The position numbers and the translations under genes were made by a program. The notes under the pieces were generated by a model. It saw only the letters and a program-made list of their open reading frames with translations. It did no database searches and was not told where the DNA came from. Below are positions 49,888 through 61,192 of a stretch of DNA of 64,000 nt, in pieces (the first letter of the stretch is position 1; every line of letters starts with the position of its first letter). Source of the stretch: Candolleomyces eurysporus (Eukaryota > Basidiomycota > Agaricomycetes > Agaricales > Psathyrellaceae); NCBI GenBank assembly GCA_027579435.1, contig JANBPK010000806.1, positions 248,001 through 312,000 on the forward strand, in the 5' to 3' direction.

Positions 49888-50284
49888 GGTGCTTGCGGTC
49901 GTTGGCCACTCGATTGCGACAATCAGAGGGCTTGGGTGGGAGACCACACCACGTCGAAAGACTGTGCCTTGAGAGCTTGAGTCTTTGTGCCTGTGATGCT
50001 GCCGCGATGAAGGTCCTAGACGGAAGCCATACACCAATCGCTATGCGAGTCGACGCACCCTCGAGACCGTGGAGGAGAGGATCGTGTCGGTGGCAAGCGG
50101 CGAAGGAGCCGTTTGCTATCACATTACGTGATAGGTCCTTCCAGCTGCCAGTGAGGCGCCCATCAATCAGGTATATATACTTGTAGCACTGGAATATCAT
50201 CTAGTAGGTATCGCTGAAGGTATATACATAGGGTAAAAGAAGAGTTCCAAGGTCATATATCATAAATATTAAATGTATTAATGT
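49888..50284. other. intergenic, upstream of the DEAD-box-like gene
   Basis: These 400 bp lie between the start of the DEAD-box-like gene and the stop of the RRM gene, both on the minus strand. The minus frame stays open up to 50037, so an upstream ATG is possible. AT-rich sequence at 50225-50285 is probably the RRM gene's 3' region. Confidence 0.4.
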
Positions 50285-51309
50285 TCACTGTCCTTTCACC
50301 TTATTAGATGACGGTCGCCGGGAAAGAGTATCCCATAATTCTGTGCCTATCCTCTCCAGCCGCGGTGGCGACGGGGGTTTTAGCAGTCTTGGGGGGAGTG
50401 CTCTCCACAAAAGTCGGTTCGCTGAAAAGGCCAGTGTCGAACGCACTGGAACTTTGACTTTAGCTAAATTCTGAAAATGGTAGGGATGGACAAACCCAGG
50501 CATCGTACGTGGTTGAACGCGGGTGCGACTTGAATCCATCTTGCTGACACGACCTGCAAGGAAAGTCAGCATTAGTGAACATTTGGAAGCAGATAAGACG
50601 CACTTTTCACGATATCACGCATTTCTGGGAGATCAACGGGAGAAAGAGAGACCTGCAAGATGTTAGATTGCAGTCATTGAAACGCAAAACGTCACTTACG
50701 ACAAGTGCAGCATCGTCCAGTTGTTTCCCATTCAATCGGAGAGCGCTTTTCGCGGAGGAGCGTTCTGAAAATTCAATCGTGGCATAAAACCTGTCTTTCG
50801 AGCCTTTGACTTCCTCTGGAATGGCGACCCCAACTGTGACGGCTTGTCCACCACTGCGGCGAATCTCAATACGAGTCACCGTGCCAAACTTTCTAAATAT
50901 TCCATGGAGTCGCTTTTCGGTAATATTGGCCTGAAGCTGAGGAAGTATGTCAGGATTTATACAGTCAGAAAGACCGATATGCTTACATTTCCAACATAGA
51001 TGAATGGGTGAAAAGATGGGCCATGTTTCGCGATGTCTGCACGTTTCTCCTTCTTCTTAGCAGATCGTGCAGCGCTCTCGAGTCGAGCTTCTCGATGATC
51101 TGGGCGCCCTTTCTTGCGCGACTTCTCTTCAGCCTTCCTTCGGGATGCCGCAGCGCGCTTCTTCTTGGAAGGGGACGTTTGGGTCACCTAGGGATCGCGG
51201 ATTAGTAACTCATGGCATGAGTGAGCTGTACGTAAAGGGGACCCACAGGTCGCTTATCTTGGCCGGTGGACGGTAGAATGGACTCTGAGCTTTTGCAAGT
51301 GAATCGCAT
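50285..51309 (-). CDS. RRM-domain RNA-binding protein with basic N-terminus
   Basis: The start MRFTCKSSES is spliced to a Lys/Arg-rich segment (SKKKRAAASRRKAEEKSRKK, RRADIAKHG region) that looks like a nuclear or nucleolar signal. One RRM follows: RNP2 in FHPFIYVGN/LQANITEKRL (intron inside) and RNP1 in KDRFYATIEFSERSSAKSAL. After SVSPVDLPEMRDIV comes a tail with TRVQPRTMPGFVHPYHFQN and RRPSSNKVKGQ at the stop. The pattern of a basic N-terminus plus one RRM is reminiscent of Nop12/RBM34-type pre-rRNA factors, but only one RRM is visible and I do not assign a name. There are four or more exons, with every junction in frame. Confidence 0.75.
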
Positions 51310-51667
51310 CTCGGATAGGTATCGGTCGGGGTTAGGGGGAGCTTGGGAGGTGTAGGTGTAGGGAAGGGAGTTGGGGTAGCGCGGAGTCTCGACGGGGAGC
51401 TCGGAGATTTATATGAACGACACAGTCAAAGCAAACACCTTCCAAGGATCCAAGGACATTGGGAGCTTGATGGAATGTGGCGAATAGTCGCTATGTGGTC
51501 ACCGGTCAGGAATCCACGGTGCTGAGCTCGAGCCGAGGGACAATGGCGGATGCAAGTGTGGCTGCGCCGAAACAGCAAAACCCCGGATCCGTTGACAGCA
51601 CGTGATCGAACATTGACCTGGCCGCTGGCGGAATGCACTTGTTCCTCAGCGTTCAACGTCAGAAACG
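51310..51667. promoter_or_regulatory. divergent region between RRM gene and FMC1
   Basis: About 360 bp lie between the two starts. It contains GGGA/GGT-rich sequence at 51330-51400. No coding frame or clear TATA box was seen. Confidence 0.4.
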
Positions 51668-52094
51668 ATGGTCTCCAAGTATTCAGCAGGTTATCGAGGC
51701 ATCCTTCGGGAGCTCAGGAAGTCCGTGCGTAAATTTCTGTATATTTTGCTCAAAATTAACGTCTATCCATTCAGCTCGACCCTTCTCGCAAAGTGAATCC
51801 AGTCATCCGGTCTCATTTCCGGTCCATTGTCGAGAGTGCCAGGGCAAACCCCACCGACCAAGCACTCGTGGACATTGATTCCACTATCCTCTTTTTGCGC
51901 TCTCAGAGAGAGCACAAGGTGCGCCGCTGCCTCACTCAACTTTTTGCCAAACGGTTGACGTTCGCATTGCGCAACAGCGTCTTGTGGATCGGTACAATCC
52001 CCTGCACGACCTTACTGAGCCGGAAAGGATCAAGGCAACTGCAAACAGAGTGGGTCTCAACCTCCCCAAGCTCCCCAATTCTGAGAGCCAGTAG
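51668..52094 (+). CDS. FMC1: Fmc1, mitochondrial F1-ATPase assembly factor (LYR-type)
   Basis: This protein of about 105 residues in three exons helps Atp12 assemble the F1 part of mitochondrial ATP synthase. The start MVSKYSAGYRGILRELRKS has the tyrosine-arginine core of the LYR-like fold. Exon 2 includes VNPVIRSHFRSIVESAR and DIDSTILFLRSQREHK. Exon 3 contains RLVDRYNPLHDLTEPERIKA and TANRVGLNLPKLP, the typical Fmc1 C-terminal signature. The introns begin gtgcgtaaat and gtgcgccgct. The stop is TAG at 52092-52094. Length fits the family. It lies 190 bp before SUA5 on the same strand. Confidence 0.9.
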
Positions 52095-52285
52095 CTGGCT
52101 CTCCATAAAAGTATGCCTGACTCGAGGTGTCTTGTATGATTCTACTACATTTAATACTACAATTCAATTCGTACGGCCGCCTAAAAAGCCACTGCGAGAG
52201 ACGCCATGTTGAGTCATAGCCGCTGTAAACAACTCATAACACAACAATTTGCTGGCTTATCCACTCTCCATCATGTACGACTCCC

Positions 52286-53546
52286 ATGTTCCTCTTCAAA
52301 GCCCTTCAGCAGGCGTACGCCGTCGTCCATCGTAGAGTCATGGGGGCTGGGAGCTTTCAAACCCAAGTCCTCCGATGCGAGCCTTCGGGAATATCTCTCT
52401 CCTCCGGTGGCCAACCCGAATTCCAAAACCCCGAGACGCTTACCATTCTCAGGACGGCAGCCCACCATCTCTGCAACCTCCATGAAACCGTAGTCTTCCC
52501 AACCGAGACTGTTTACGGTCTAGGAGCAGTCGCCACGAATGCTGAAGCCAGCGCGAAAATCTTTACCACCAAGGGCCGTCCACCCGACAACCCACTCATC
52601 GTTCATGTTTCTTCGATGGACATGCTAGAAAAACTGCTCCCCTCAAACTACGAATATTCGAGAGCCTATCGAGTCTTGATGAAGCATTTTTGGCCAGGGC
52701 CATTAACCCTCCTGTTCCCAAGAAATCCCGCCATTATTCCAACGATAATCACCGCTGGCCAACCTTCGGTCGCCATCCGAATGCCTGCCCATCCCGTTGC
52801 GAGAGCTTTGATCGCCGTTGCCGATGCCCCCCCTTGCTGCTCCCAGTGCCAATACGTCAGGAAAGCCAAGTCCGACCAAAGCAGAGCACGTATTGAAGGA
52901 CTTGGATGGAAGGGTGCCGCTCATTATCGATGGAGGCGCATGCGGCGTTGGATTGGAGAGTACAGTGGTGGATGGTCTAAACGAGGACGGCCATATTCGC
53001 ATTCTACGACCTGGAGGCGTCACGGTGGAGCAGATCGAACAGGTTCTCAGCGAGGAGTTCAAAGATGGCGGGCACGTACCGAAGGTTCTTGTCCACAAAC
53101 GCGATTACCAGGACGCTGAGATGGAAGCAGCCCCCACAACGCCTGGTATGAAGTACACCCACTATTCTCCCTCTGTCCCAGTTACCCTTCTATCTACCTT
53201 ATCGAAGCCACCGCATGGTCAGTCGTCAGAGCCCATGGCGGCTTTCCTGTCCCAGCTTTCGTCAGATGCGTCTCGTCCTGCGATTGGCGTGTTAGCTCCA
53301 TCCGACTCTAGAATATGGGCACATATAGATGGGAGCAAAAACGCCAACTGGCATCGTTTCCTGCTTGGACCAACGTCGGATCCTTCGTTGTCAGCTCATC
53401 GGTTGTTCGATGGGCTTTTGACTCTCGAAGCTGAGGGCGTCAATTCAATCGTCATTGAAGAAATCGCGGAGAGGCATGAAGGGCTGGCTGTTATGAACCG
53501 TGTACGAAAGGCTGCCGGGGAAACGAAATGGATATCTTACGAGTGA
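52286..53546 (+). CDS. SUA5: threonylcarbamoyl-AMP synthase Sua5
   Basis: Sua5 makes threonylcarbamoyl-AMP for the t6A37 modification of ANN-decoding tRNAs. The YrdC domain shows VVFPTETVYGLGAVATN, KIFTTKGRPPDNPLIVH, FWPGPLTLLFPRN and VAIRMPAHPVARALIAVA, then LAAPSANTSGKPSPT and GVGLESTVVDG. The C-terminal Sua5 domain has TTPGMKYTHYSPSVPV, then GVNSIVIEEIAERHEGLAVM, ending TKWISYE. The Arg-bearing start MFLFKALQQAYAVVHRRV may be a mitochondrial presequence; MGAGSFQ (internal Met) would give a cytosolic form. The gene is intronless here. At the 7-C run 52826-52832 the frame shifts by +1 between ADAP and LAAPSAN. Dropping one C rejoins the conserved motif, so I treat it as a base error. Confidence 0.93.
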
Positions 53547-54309
53547 GTCACTCCAAATTTAGGACGAGTTTGGTTCAGAACAAGGTCATCGCAGGTGACG
53601 ATCCATTGCGCACGGTCCAACGTAGAATTAGGTGGGCCGCGATCATGTTCTATACAAATTAGACTCCGCAACATCAAATCCTTGCTTTGAACGTACCGAT
53701 TGGAAACGCGTGCTCTTACCTCGTGTCCGTTAGCGAACATGAGGCTGACACGAGGATTTTCTTCCCAGCCTGAGCAAGGGCGGCTCGACGAAGACGAGAG
53801 CTCTGTTTTGAAAACGACAGCAATTCTAGAGGCCTTTCTGAGGTATCGACGCCGATGTCATACTGGCAGCTTTCTCTAAGAAGACGAACAGGTAATACTG
53901 ACCGACACAGGATTAACCTCTGTTCATAATGCAGACTTCTCAGAATTTCTCAGCCCCTCCCATGAAAGCCGGATTTCTATATTTTTAGCACGAGCGCTTG
54001 TCCCTCGGGAAAACGTGTTCGCGGCATCTCCCGAGCCAAGGCGTCTTGCTATGTTGTTTGCACGTGACATTACTGCCGCAGCGATCTTCTCAAGGCGCTC
54101 AGAATGAATTCCTTTCACCAATGACGCCTCGAGGTCAGCTTTCTTTCTTGTCGCGGATAATATGCTGGCGCAATGGCCCTCTCTTCAGTGCGACACAGCT
54201 CGCCTGTGGCCATATATAAAGGGCGTTTTTGACCTGCTAAATTTCCATCCCCCCACCGCTCTGTCCATCGCCCTTCTCTTTTGTTTCGGTATTCTTCCTG
54301 ATCATTGGC
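53547..54309. promoter_or_regulatory. upstream region of the HMG-box gene with TATA box
   Basis: This 760 bp region shows no supported gene. A good TATA box, TATATAAA, is at 54213-54220, about 90 bp before the HMG-box ATG, with a pyrimidine-rich leader (54245-54300) after it. It is the clearest TATA box in the window. Confidence 0.55.
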
Positions 54310-55659
54310 ATGTCTATTCCTCGTAAGTGCTCGCTTGTGCCTTCATACATAGCATCTCAAGCGCTTTATCCGCCAGACCTTCCAGTAAAAGAGGAAGACC
54401 GAGGTTCGGACTCTCCTCCGATGCCGGTCCTGCAGCCTCATCTCCCTGCTTGCTCACCGACCGTGGCCCATATCACCCCGACCTTTTCATACTTGCACAA
54501 CAGTTTTTCTTCAGGATATTGCGAAGTTCCTCTAGCAAAATCCATCCGGCGTCAGGATATTGGCGTTCACTTCCCCTCAGGTCTCGGCAGCCTTCCACCT
54601 GCACCGCTCCTTCCACTTTCCCCATCCCTACTCCACCTGCCACCTCCAACAACTCCCATCCCTCCAACACCGACTTCTCCACCAGAGTCTCATATTCCGA
54701 GACCCCCAAATGCTTTCATGATCTATCGTTCTGAACTCATCAAGAGTGGTAGGATCCCAGAGAACGTTGAACGTCGCCAACAGAACCTTAGCCGCCTTGC
54801 TGGAGAGTGCTGGAATCTCCTCTCACCTGAAGAAAAGGCAGAGTACCACCAGAAGGCTGCCGATGCCCTCCGCGAACATCAGAGGCTCAACCCTGACTAC
54901 AAGTTCACTCCCGCTCCGCGAGGCTCCAGGCGATCCAAGACCAAGACTCCATCCGAAGGTCCCCTGAACGACTCTGAACGCCTCCGAAAGATTCGCGAAA
55001 AGTATGTCAAAGTCTTGGGACCGTCCAAGGTTGCGCCGCGCAGGAGGAAACGCAAGATCGCAAAGGAGAAGATCCACGGACTCACATTCTCCGGTCCTTC
55101 GAGTCCCGAGTCCGCTCCTTCCCCGAGCACCATTGGAAGCGACACTTCCTCATCTCCTGTGATTTTCTCTCAGGCCTCTCTCCCATTCCATCCCTCGACC
55201 TCTCTCGGTTATGCCAGCGACGGGTCGCCCGCTCTTCCCCAGGTATTCCCTCAGTTCATGAACCCCTTCAACTTGCAGCCCTTGGGTCTGGATCTCTCGC
55301 AAGCGGCCCTTCCTAATGCCTGCTTCCCGATGTTCAACTTCGACAACATGCCGCTCTTGGTACCACCCTTGAACCATTTCCTTCCACAGGAACCCTCCGA
55401 CTTCGCTCAGCTCGTTCAACACCCGATGCTAGGCGGGCCCGGATTCGGTGTCAACGCGCCGCCTTTCGCTCTCAACCTGACCTCCCCTGCGGAGGTCTCA
55501 CCCCTCGATGTCAGCGGAATGGATAACGTCTATCAATTACCCGCCCAGTCCTTCCAATGGAAAGAAGTTCACAACCCCTCGGACGATATCAACTACGCTG
55601 TTGAGCAAGCTTTCTCTTCCCCGTCTCCTCCCGTCTGCCCCGCTCCCTCGCCCGAGTGA
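54310..55659 (+). CDS. MATA_HMG-box transcription factor
   Basis: An intronless 449-residue protein. The HMG box at about residues 128-200 reads HIPRPPNAFMIYRSELIKSG, then NLSRLAGECWNLLSPEEKAE and YHQKAADALREHQRLNPDYK. The RPPNAFMIYR start places it among the sequence-specific MATA_HMG class, as in fungal mating and pheromone-response regulators. A basic stretch follows (PRGSRRSKTK; APRRRKRKIAKEK), a likely nuclear localisation signal. Both flanks are Pro/Ser-rich and disordered, with a possible activation region toward the C-terminus (DVSGMDNVYQLPAQSFQW). No mating-type locus gene (homeodomain pair, pheromone or receptor) is nearby, so I would not call it the mating-type gene. Targets are unknown. 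Confidence 0.85.
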   Translation: MSIPRKCSLVPSYIASQALYPPDLPVKEEDRGSDSPPMPVLQPHLPACSPTVAHITPTFSYLHNSFSSGYCEVPLAKSIRRQDIGVHFPSGLGSLPPAPLLPLSPSLLHLPPPTTPIPPTPTSPPESHIPRPPNAFMIYRSELIKSGRIPENVERRQQNLSRLAGECWNLLSPEEKAEYHQKAADALREHQRLNPDYKFTPAPRGSRRSKTKTPSEGPLNDSERLRKIREKYVKVLGPSKVAPRRRKRKIAKEKIHGLTFSGPSSPESAPSPSTIGSDTSSSPVIFSQASLPFHPSTSLGYASDGSPALPQVFPQFMNPFNLQPLGLDLSQAALPNACFPMFNFDNMPLLVPPLNHFLPQEPSDFAQLVQHPMLGGPGFGVNAPPFALNLTSPAEVSPLDVSGMDNVYQLPAQSFQWKEVHNPSDDINYAVEQAFSSPSPPVCPAPSPE

Positions 55660-55993
55660 TCTCGCGTACGACCTAGTTATTGATATGACTTATGACCCTT
55701 TCACGGCTTCGACTTCGTTATTCTCCCGATGCATTACTATTCATACCCATGCACCGGTTGCATCATATTTATCGCTTTGGATTCGGCATGTTGTATTCGT
55801 TCCATTTCTTTTATGACGTCTCATGATCTCCTTCCAATTGTTGTATCTATCTCTTGCACATTGTACATACTTAGACTCTCACACGCATTCATCATCTAGC
55901 CTCGCTTTTGTATTCGTATTCTACACATCCTATTAGAGTTTGGATATTCAATATATCACACCCTATTCAATCCCCTCCCCCATCCTGCGTATT
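55660..55993. other. intergenic, convergent 3' ends
   Basis: About 330 bp of T-rich sequence lie between the HMG-box gene and the DUF302-like gene, which face each other. No coding frame was recognised. Confidence 0.45.
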
Positions 55994-56621
55994 TCACAAG
56001 TTACTAGTCTCCCGGATTACATCCAAGACGAGTTTCTCCACCTTTGCATCTAGGGTAGCCAACTGGTCTTTGAGGGTCTGATTGGATGTCTCGGGAATCA
56101 AGGACGAAGGGAGGTGATAGCTGATGGTGGTCTTTGCGCATGGGATGTCGGTACCCGCTGCACTGGGAGGGTTAACTTCTTTGATAATAAGACGGAGTGG
56201 GATGAAAGTTGCCGCTGTGATATCCTCTTGGAAGATGTATCTGGCAATGAGCGGGTTCCCAAAGGTATAAGCCACGGTAGCTGGGACTCTCGAATTTCCT
56301 GTGAGAGTCCTTATCCACATGGTGTGGACGTATTCGGTGAAGTACCTGCAAGCGCGTTAAGTGGTAGTATTCTTGCTAAACGGGCTCTTGATACAGACAA
56401 GGAACGTACATAAAGTCGTCTCCTTGAGTAACGTTTTGGATGCTTTGAACGATCTCATCTGCAGTCTGGGCTTGTCGGATCTTCGCTAGGACGTTGGTTG
56501 AGATCGATTCACTCTTGTGAATCTTCTCCTCCAAACGTTCCTGAACTACGGCGAAAGAGGCAGTAGTGGCATACGAGATAAGCTGGGTGGGGCAGTATCC
56601 AATGGCCTTGGTGAATGGCAT
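55994..56621 (-). CDS. DUF302-like (TT1751 fold) protein
   Basis: Two exons give about 185 residues. The start MPFTKAIGYCPTQLISYATT is followed by a helix EERLEEKIHKSESISTN-like stretch and IVQSIQNVTQGDDFM. Exon 2 has YFTEYVHTMWIRTLTGN and ATVAYTFGNPLIARYIFQED, then ATFIPLRLIIKE. The block with GNPLIA and PLRL matches the DUF302/TT1751-like fold, whose function is not established. The C-terminus is a coiled-coil-like helix, DQLATLDAKVEKLVLDVIRE. The junction DFAT/M-YFTEY keeps frame. An ATG further upstream in the same frame (56753) exists but lacks the usual domain start. There is no clear link with its neighbours. Confidence 0.65.
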
Positions 56622-57225
56622 CTTCTCTTCTGTAGTGTTTGCGTGGCCGCCGGCTAAGGCTCGAAGGTTGGAGAATGGTTCGACTCCAAGAGCTTTTGAA
56701 GAGACTTTTAAACGTCGGCGGACGTTACATAAATCTAGACTTCCAATTACCAATCATCTACTGATCATGGAAGCTTAACAGAGGGTATTTACTAGCATGA
56801 GCCCATCCCTCCCCGCTAAAAGCCTTCTTCCGCGAAAACGACGGAACCGTCGAATGTCATCTCCAGAGCCTGAGATAGATAACTCATAACAGTCGAGGAA
56901 TCTACAAAAATGCAGATCACATTGCATCTACCTATATAGGCATGTCCTTGATACCACCTGCAGAACAAGCTCTCAAGTGTAAGGAGCGCTGACTCTCAGG
57001 CAGACGCGACCGCCGGTTGAACCAAGCTCGGAGCCTAGCGCCAACCCGAGACTCGGGAAGCGCCCATCAATTGCCTCAATTGGTGAGTTTGCTAATATTT
57101 GCGGATTGATGCGCCAGAGTTTTCTGATGATGCTAGTAAGGCTCCGCTTTCAAAAGTTTCGATCCTCCACAACTTCTTCTTTTCTCCCAGTACATTGGAT
57201 GGCGAACTCATAGGAACAATCAAAA
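56622..57225. promoter_or_regulatory. divergent region between DUF302-like gene and DBP8
   Basis: About 600 bp. A CCTATATAGG sequence at 56931-56940 is a symmetric TATA candidate, about 310 bp from the DUF302-like start. No coding frame has support beyond a 31-codon frame at 56796. Confidence 0.35.
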
Positions 57226-59340
57226 ATGAAGAAACGAGCCTTGACTGCTGACGAGCTGCTACGGCTACAAGAGGGGCCTGCCTCTAAACGACTGAAGATC
57301 CGGGACGGGAAGGCTTTGCACATACGCCATAGTTCGTCGGAACCGGGCTCTGACGACTCTCAAGACGAGGCTGGACGTACATCGGATTACTCTGAGGAAG
57401 AGGATGACTCGGATGTCGACTTTCGGATACCCCACAAAGCATATCGTGCGGCCAAGGGCACATGGACGGACGAAGACGGATCCGAGGAGGAAGAGGAGGA
57501 CGAGGGAAGCAGCGACGACGAATCATCGACCAACACTTCCCATTTCAACATAGGCAGCGAGCCATTAATTCAAGACCGATTTGCCTCTGCACTCAAAAAG
57601 AAAGAACGGGATGTATCCTTGCCCAATTCAACACCCGTCGCGCATACCTGGACTTCTTTGGGGGTCTCTACACCCCTGCAAACCGCCATGAAGTCCATGT
57701 CTATCACCACCCCCACAGAAGTACAGGTTGGCTGTATTCCGCCCATGCTAGCTGGTTGGAATCCCACTTCCTACTCTGATACATATACTAATTATCCGCA
57801 GGAAGAGACTGTATCGGGAACGCTAAAACCGGCTCCGGAAAAACGATTGCTTTCGCCATTCCAATTCTACAAAAACTTTTGGTCGACCCTTACGGAATAT
57901 TTGCATTGGTTCTTACACCTACCAGGTCAGGGGATCGTCCCTCTTCCCATTTATATCTATCCCTGAACAAACGCACAGGGAATTGGCTTTCCAGATAGCA
58001 GAACAATTTGCTGTGCTTGGTGGCTCCGTCAATATTCGTACAGCGGTAATCGTAGGAGGAATGGACATGATGGCTCAGGCGTTAGAGTTGGACAATCGAC
58101 CGCATGTTGTAATCGCAACCCCAGGTCGAATGGTGGACCATTTGAAAAGCACGAGTGGGGGATGGGATCTTTCCAGGGTGAAGTTCCTGGTGAGTCTTTT
58201 TGTATGTCTTCTGACCATGGGCTAATATAACTCAAGGTACTGGATGAAGCTGACAGGCTTCTAACGCCAACCTTCTCTCCAGAATTATCCTATCTATTCA
58301 ATGTCTTACCCAAAGACAGACAAACGTGCCTCTTTACGGCCACACTGACGTCTGCCATTGAGTCCCTCATAGATGCTCCGCCACGCCCGGGAAAATCGAA
58401 GCCTTTCGTACATCGAATGAAAGAGGGGTATGTCACTGTTTGATTATCCGTTTCGCATCATTAAATTAGGTCGCAGCGTTGAAACAGTGTCGACATTGAA
58501 GCAATATTATATTCTTGTACCTTCCCATGTACGAGAGGTGTACTTGTTTCGATTGCTCTGCTACCCGCCTGAATCCACGCTTCACCTGCGCCGCGCTCCG
58601 CCGGAACCAGAGAAGAAAGGGTCCAAGAAGCCTACCAAGCCCTCGAAGAAAGGCAAGAAGAAATCAACTGAGGAAGAGGAGATCGTTCAACCGCCCCCAA
58701 CCATCATTTTCTGTTCCCGAGCGCAGAGTGCCGCATACTTGACACTTTTACTCAAGGCCCTGGGGATTCGGAGCACGGCTTTGCACTCGAGGCTCACCCA
58801 GCGGGAACGGTTGTCATCGCTGTCGCTGTTCCGAGCTTCGGTGGTGCCGGTTCTAGTGTCGACGGATGTGGGTGCTCGTGGTTTAGACATTGAGGACGTG
58901 GCAATGGTTGTGAACTGGGATCTGCCGGTTGAGCCAGAAGAGTACACTCACCGAGTGGGCCGAACGGCGCGGGCTGGGAAGGGAGGCGTGGCGATCAGCT
59001 TTGTGACTGAGCACGACGAGGACCGGGTGGTGAGGATAGAGGGCCGGATAAGTGGGTAGTTTTGCCTTGACCACGCTGGAAAGATCCTGACACACCCTGC
59101 AGACACGAAGCTGGAGGAAATGAGCCTACCCGAAGAGAGGGTGCTCGAGAAGCTGAATGCCGTGTCTACCGCGAAACGGGTAGCCAGGATGGTAGGATGT
59201 TTGTTACTATGGTCGTCACCGCAGCGTTGACAATTATGTAGGAACTTTCGTCATCAGACTTTGGCAAGCGGGAGGAGGTTCAGCAGATCAAAAGTGCCAA
59301 GCAGACTGGCAGGAAAAGCCTGGGAAATCGGAATAAATAG
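57226..59340 (+). CDS. DBP8: DEAD-box RNA helicase Dbp8 (DDX49 type)
   Basis: A ribosome-biogenesis helicase acting on the 40S precursor in the nucleolus. The N-terminal 130 residues are acidic ([24 protein letters not shown]). Motifs are complete: Q region [11 protein letters not shown], motif I AKTGSGKT, Ia PTRELA, Ib [44 protein letters not shown] and [16 protein letters not shown] Lys/Glu-rich insert (about 58605-58690, [18 protein letters not shown]) lies before motif IV. The C-terminus has [18 protein letters not shown] and ends SLGNRNK with TAG at 59338-59340. There are five or more introns, one inside the motif I region. The Q and Ib-II order and the short C-terminus fit Dbp8 best; other DEAD-box names are possible. 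Confidence 0.88.
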
Positions 59341-59406
59341 ATTAGATAGTTTTGAAATGTTCGGCCAGCTCTGGTTTAATAGAGCGCGTCTCTTGAGAAC
59401 AAGCCA

Positions 59407-60590
59407 ATGTCTCCAATCTCCTCCCCCCAGGACACCGACTGGGATTCGGTCCTCCAGTTCGTTCAGGAGCCCCTCGACCTCGACTTCGTCCCCAAGCAGG
59501 TCAGCCAGAAGGCCCCGCCCCACCAGATACCCACTCCCCCGGTAANGTTAACAGCCCCCGTCGTCCCCCCCCGTCGCTCACGCCCCACAGCAATCCCATG
59601 ATGGCTCGCCGGTCATCGACGACAGCGAGGAGAGCACCGTCGTCTCCATCTCCACCACCTTCTACCCTGGCGCGCACCTCAGCCCGCTCCAACCCGACGT
59701 CATCCTCCTCTCCGCCGACGGCGTCTTCTTCTACGTCCATTCATCAACGCTCCTCGCAGCGTCGGACAACGGTTTTGGAGGCCGCCTTCCCCACCCCACT
59801 CCCCTGGACCCCGCAAGCAAAGATCTCGATCCATTCTTCTCAGTACCAGACCAGTCATCAGTTCTCAATGTAATTCTCCACTCTGCGTACGACAAGTCCT
59901 GCGCGCACTACTCTCCCCAATTTCCAACCCTCGCTGCCGCCGTCAACCGTCTGCCAACGTACGGCATCCCCCCAAAGTCGCGGATTCAGCCGTCGACCCC
60001 ACTGTACAACGTCCTTCTCTCCTACGCTCCCCTCTTCCCGCTGGAACTCTACACCCTCGCCGCCACCCACGACCTATACGACCTTGCCGTGGCAACCTCG
60101 TCGCATCTACTATCATTCCCATTGTTCCAGATCACTGACGAGATGGCCGAACGCATTGGGCCGGTTTATCTCAAAAAGCTCTTCTTCCTACATTTCGGTC
60201 GATCTGATGCCTTGAAGCGCGTGCTCCTCCCGCCACCACAGCCCCATCCTCCAACTCCGTGGTGCGACTTCACAGAGCAGAAGAAACTGACGCGTGCGTG
60301 GGCATTAGCCTCTGCATATTTGGCGTGGGACGCCAGACCAGGTCCGTACCCCAAAATTTCAATTCAATGAGTCTCCTTCTCAGTACGTCACTAGACCTGT
60401 CCACAAGCACCATGGAGTCTGCGCTTCGACCTCTGGCAGAGCATCTCACTTGCGAACAGTGTCAGGGTACACTTCGGGATCGCATAAAAAACCTCGTTGT
60501 CCAATGGTCCGTGATTAAGGTATGTCATGTCCTCTCTCACTCCACTATACACAAGTCCTTCACATCGCTACTCCACAGCGGACGATCTGA
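59407..60590 (+). CDS. BTB/POZ-like domain protein
   Basis: It begins 67 bp after DBP8, on the same strand. The start MSPISSPQDTDWDSVLQFVQ is followed by a spliced Pro-rich segment, then a BTB-like fold: PDVILLSADGVFFYVHSSTL, LNVILHSAYDKSC and LELYTLAATHDLYDLAVAT. This pattern (PDVIL..DG..FYVHS) is common in the large agaricomycete BTB family, usually protein-interaction adaptors. The last exons carry ALRPLAEHLTCEQCQGTLRD and end in KRTI at TGA 60588-60590. The N at 59546 falls in a splice donor; without it the donor reads GTAAGT. The function is not known beyond adaptor-like binding. Confidence 0.65.
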
Positions 60591-61192
60591 TGCGGGCAAT
60601 ACACGNCCCCCCAATTCCACGCCCGCAATCGGTCCCACTTCTTTTTTTTCCCTTCTTCTCTCTTGGTGTTATAGATTGTCGTTTTTGGTTCACCTCCGGT
60701 GATTTTCCTTGGTCTATCGTCATAAAAGCTGGAAACCCTCTTGCACGCCCTTCAAGTTGTAAACTACCACGGACTCTCTTGATACCCGGCTGCAACATGT
60801 TGGGCCCTCCCATGTATCATTCTCGCTCTCCGTCTCGCTCTGTTTTTTATTGTTCCAGCATTGTTGCACATACACGCACGCATCGACTCTTTTGCATTAT
60901 TGGTTACACACACGTACAGTACCATTGTATTACATATTACCATAGCTTTTGCATACTTCCGAATCGTATTCACGCTCCACAACGGTCAAAGTGTGACGAT
61001 TTTATGACATCATTGGGAAGCGAAGATCGGTGTCTTTCCCGAGTCNTTTTTCTACCAGTTTCTACCATCATCTGAGATTCAACGATAGCGTGCATCATTC
61101 CCCAAATTCGTCATGTCTACCTGACCATTTACGATGTCCACTATAGTTACATTGGGTATTATCCTCGAACTCGAGGTCGGAATTGCTCCTTA
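60591..61192. other. intergenic, convergent 3' ends
   Basis: About 600 bp between the BTB-like gene and MOB1, which face each other. It contains two Ns (60606, 61046), T- and C-rich runs, and no coding frame I can support. Confidence 0.45.

Noticed and set aside
53537..53740. Minus-strand frame overlapping the end of SUA5
   Set aside because: It could be extended only by joins that break phase, and it shows no family motif.
56796..56888. 31-codon frame with basic residues between DUF302-like gene and DBP8
   Set aside because: Too short, no homology and no splice partner.
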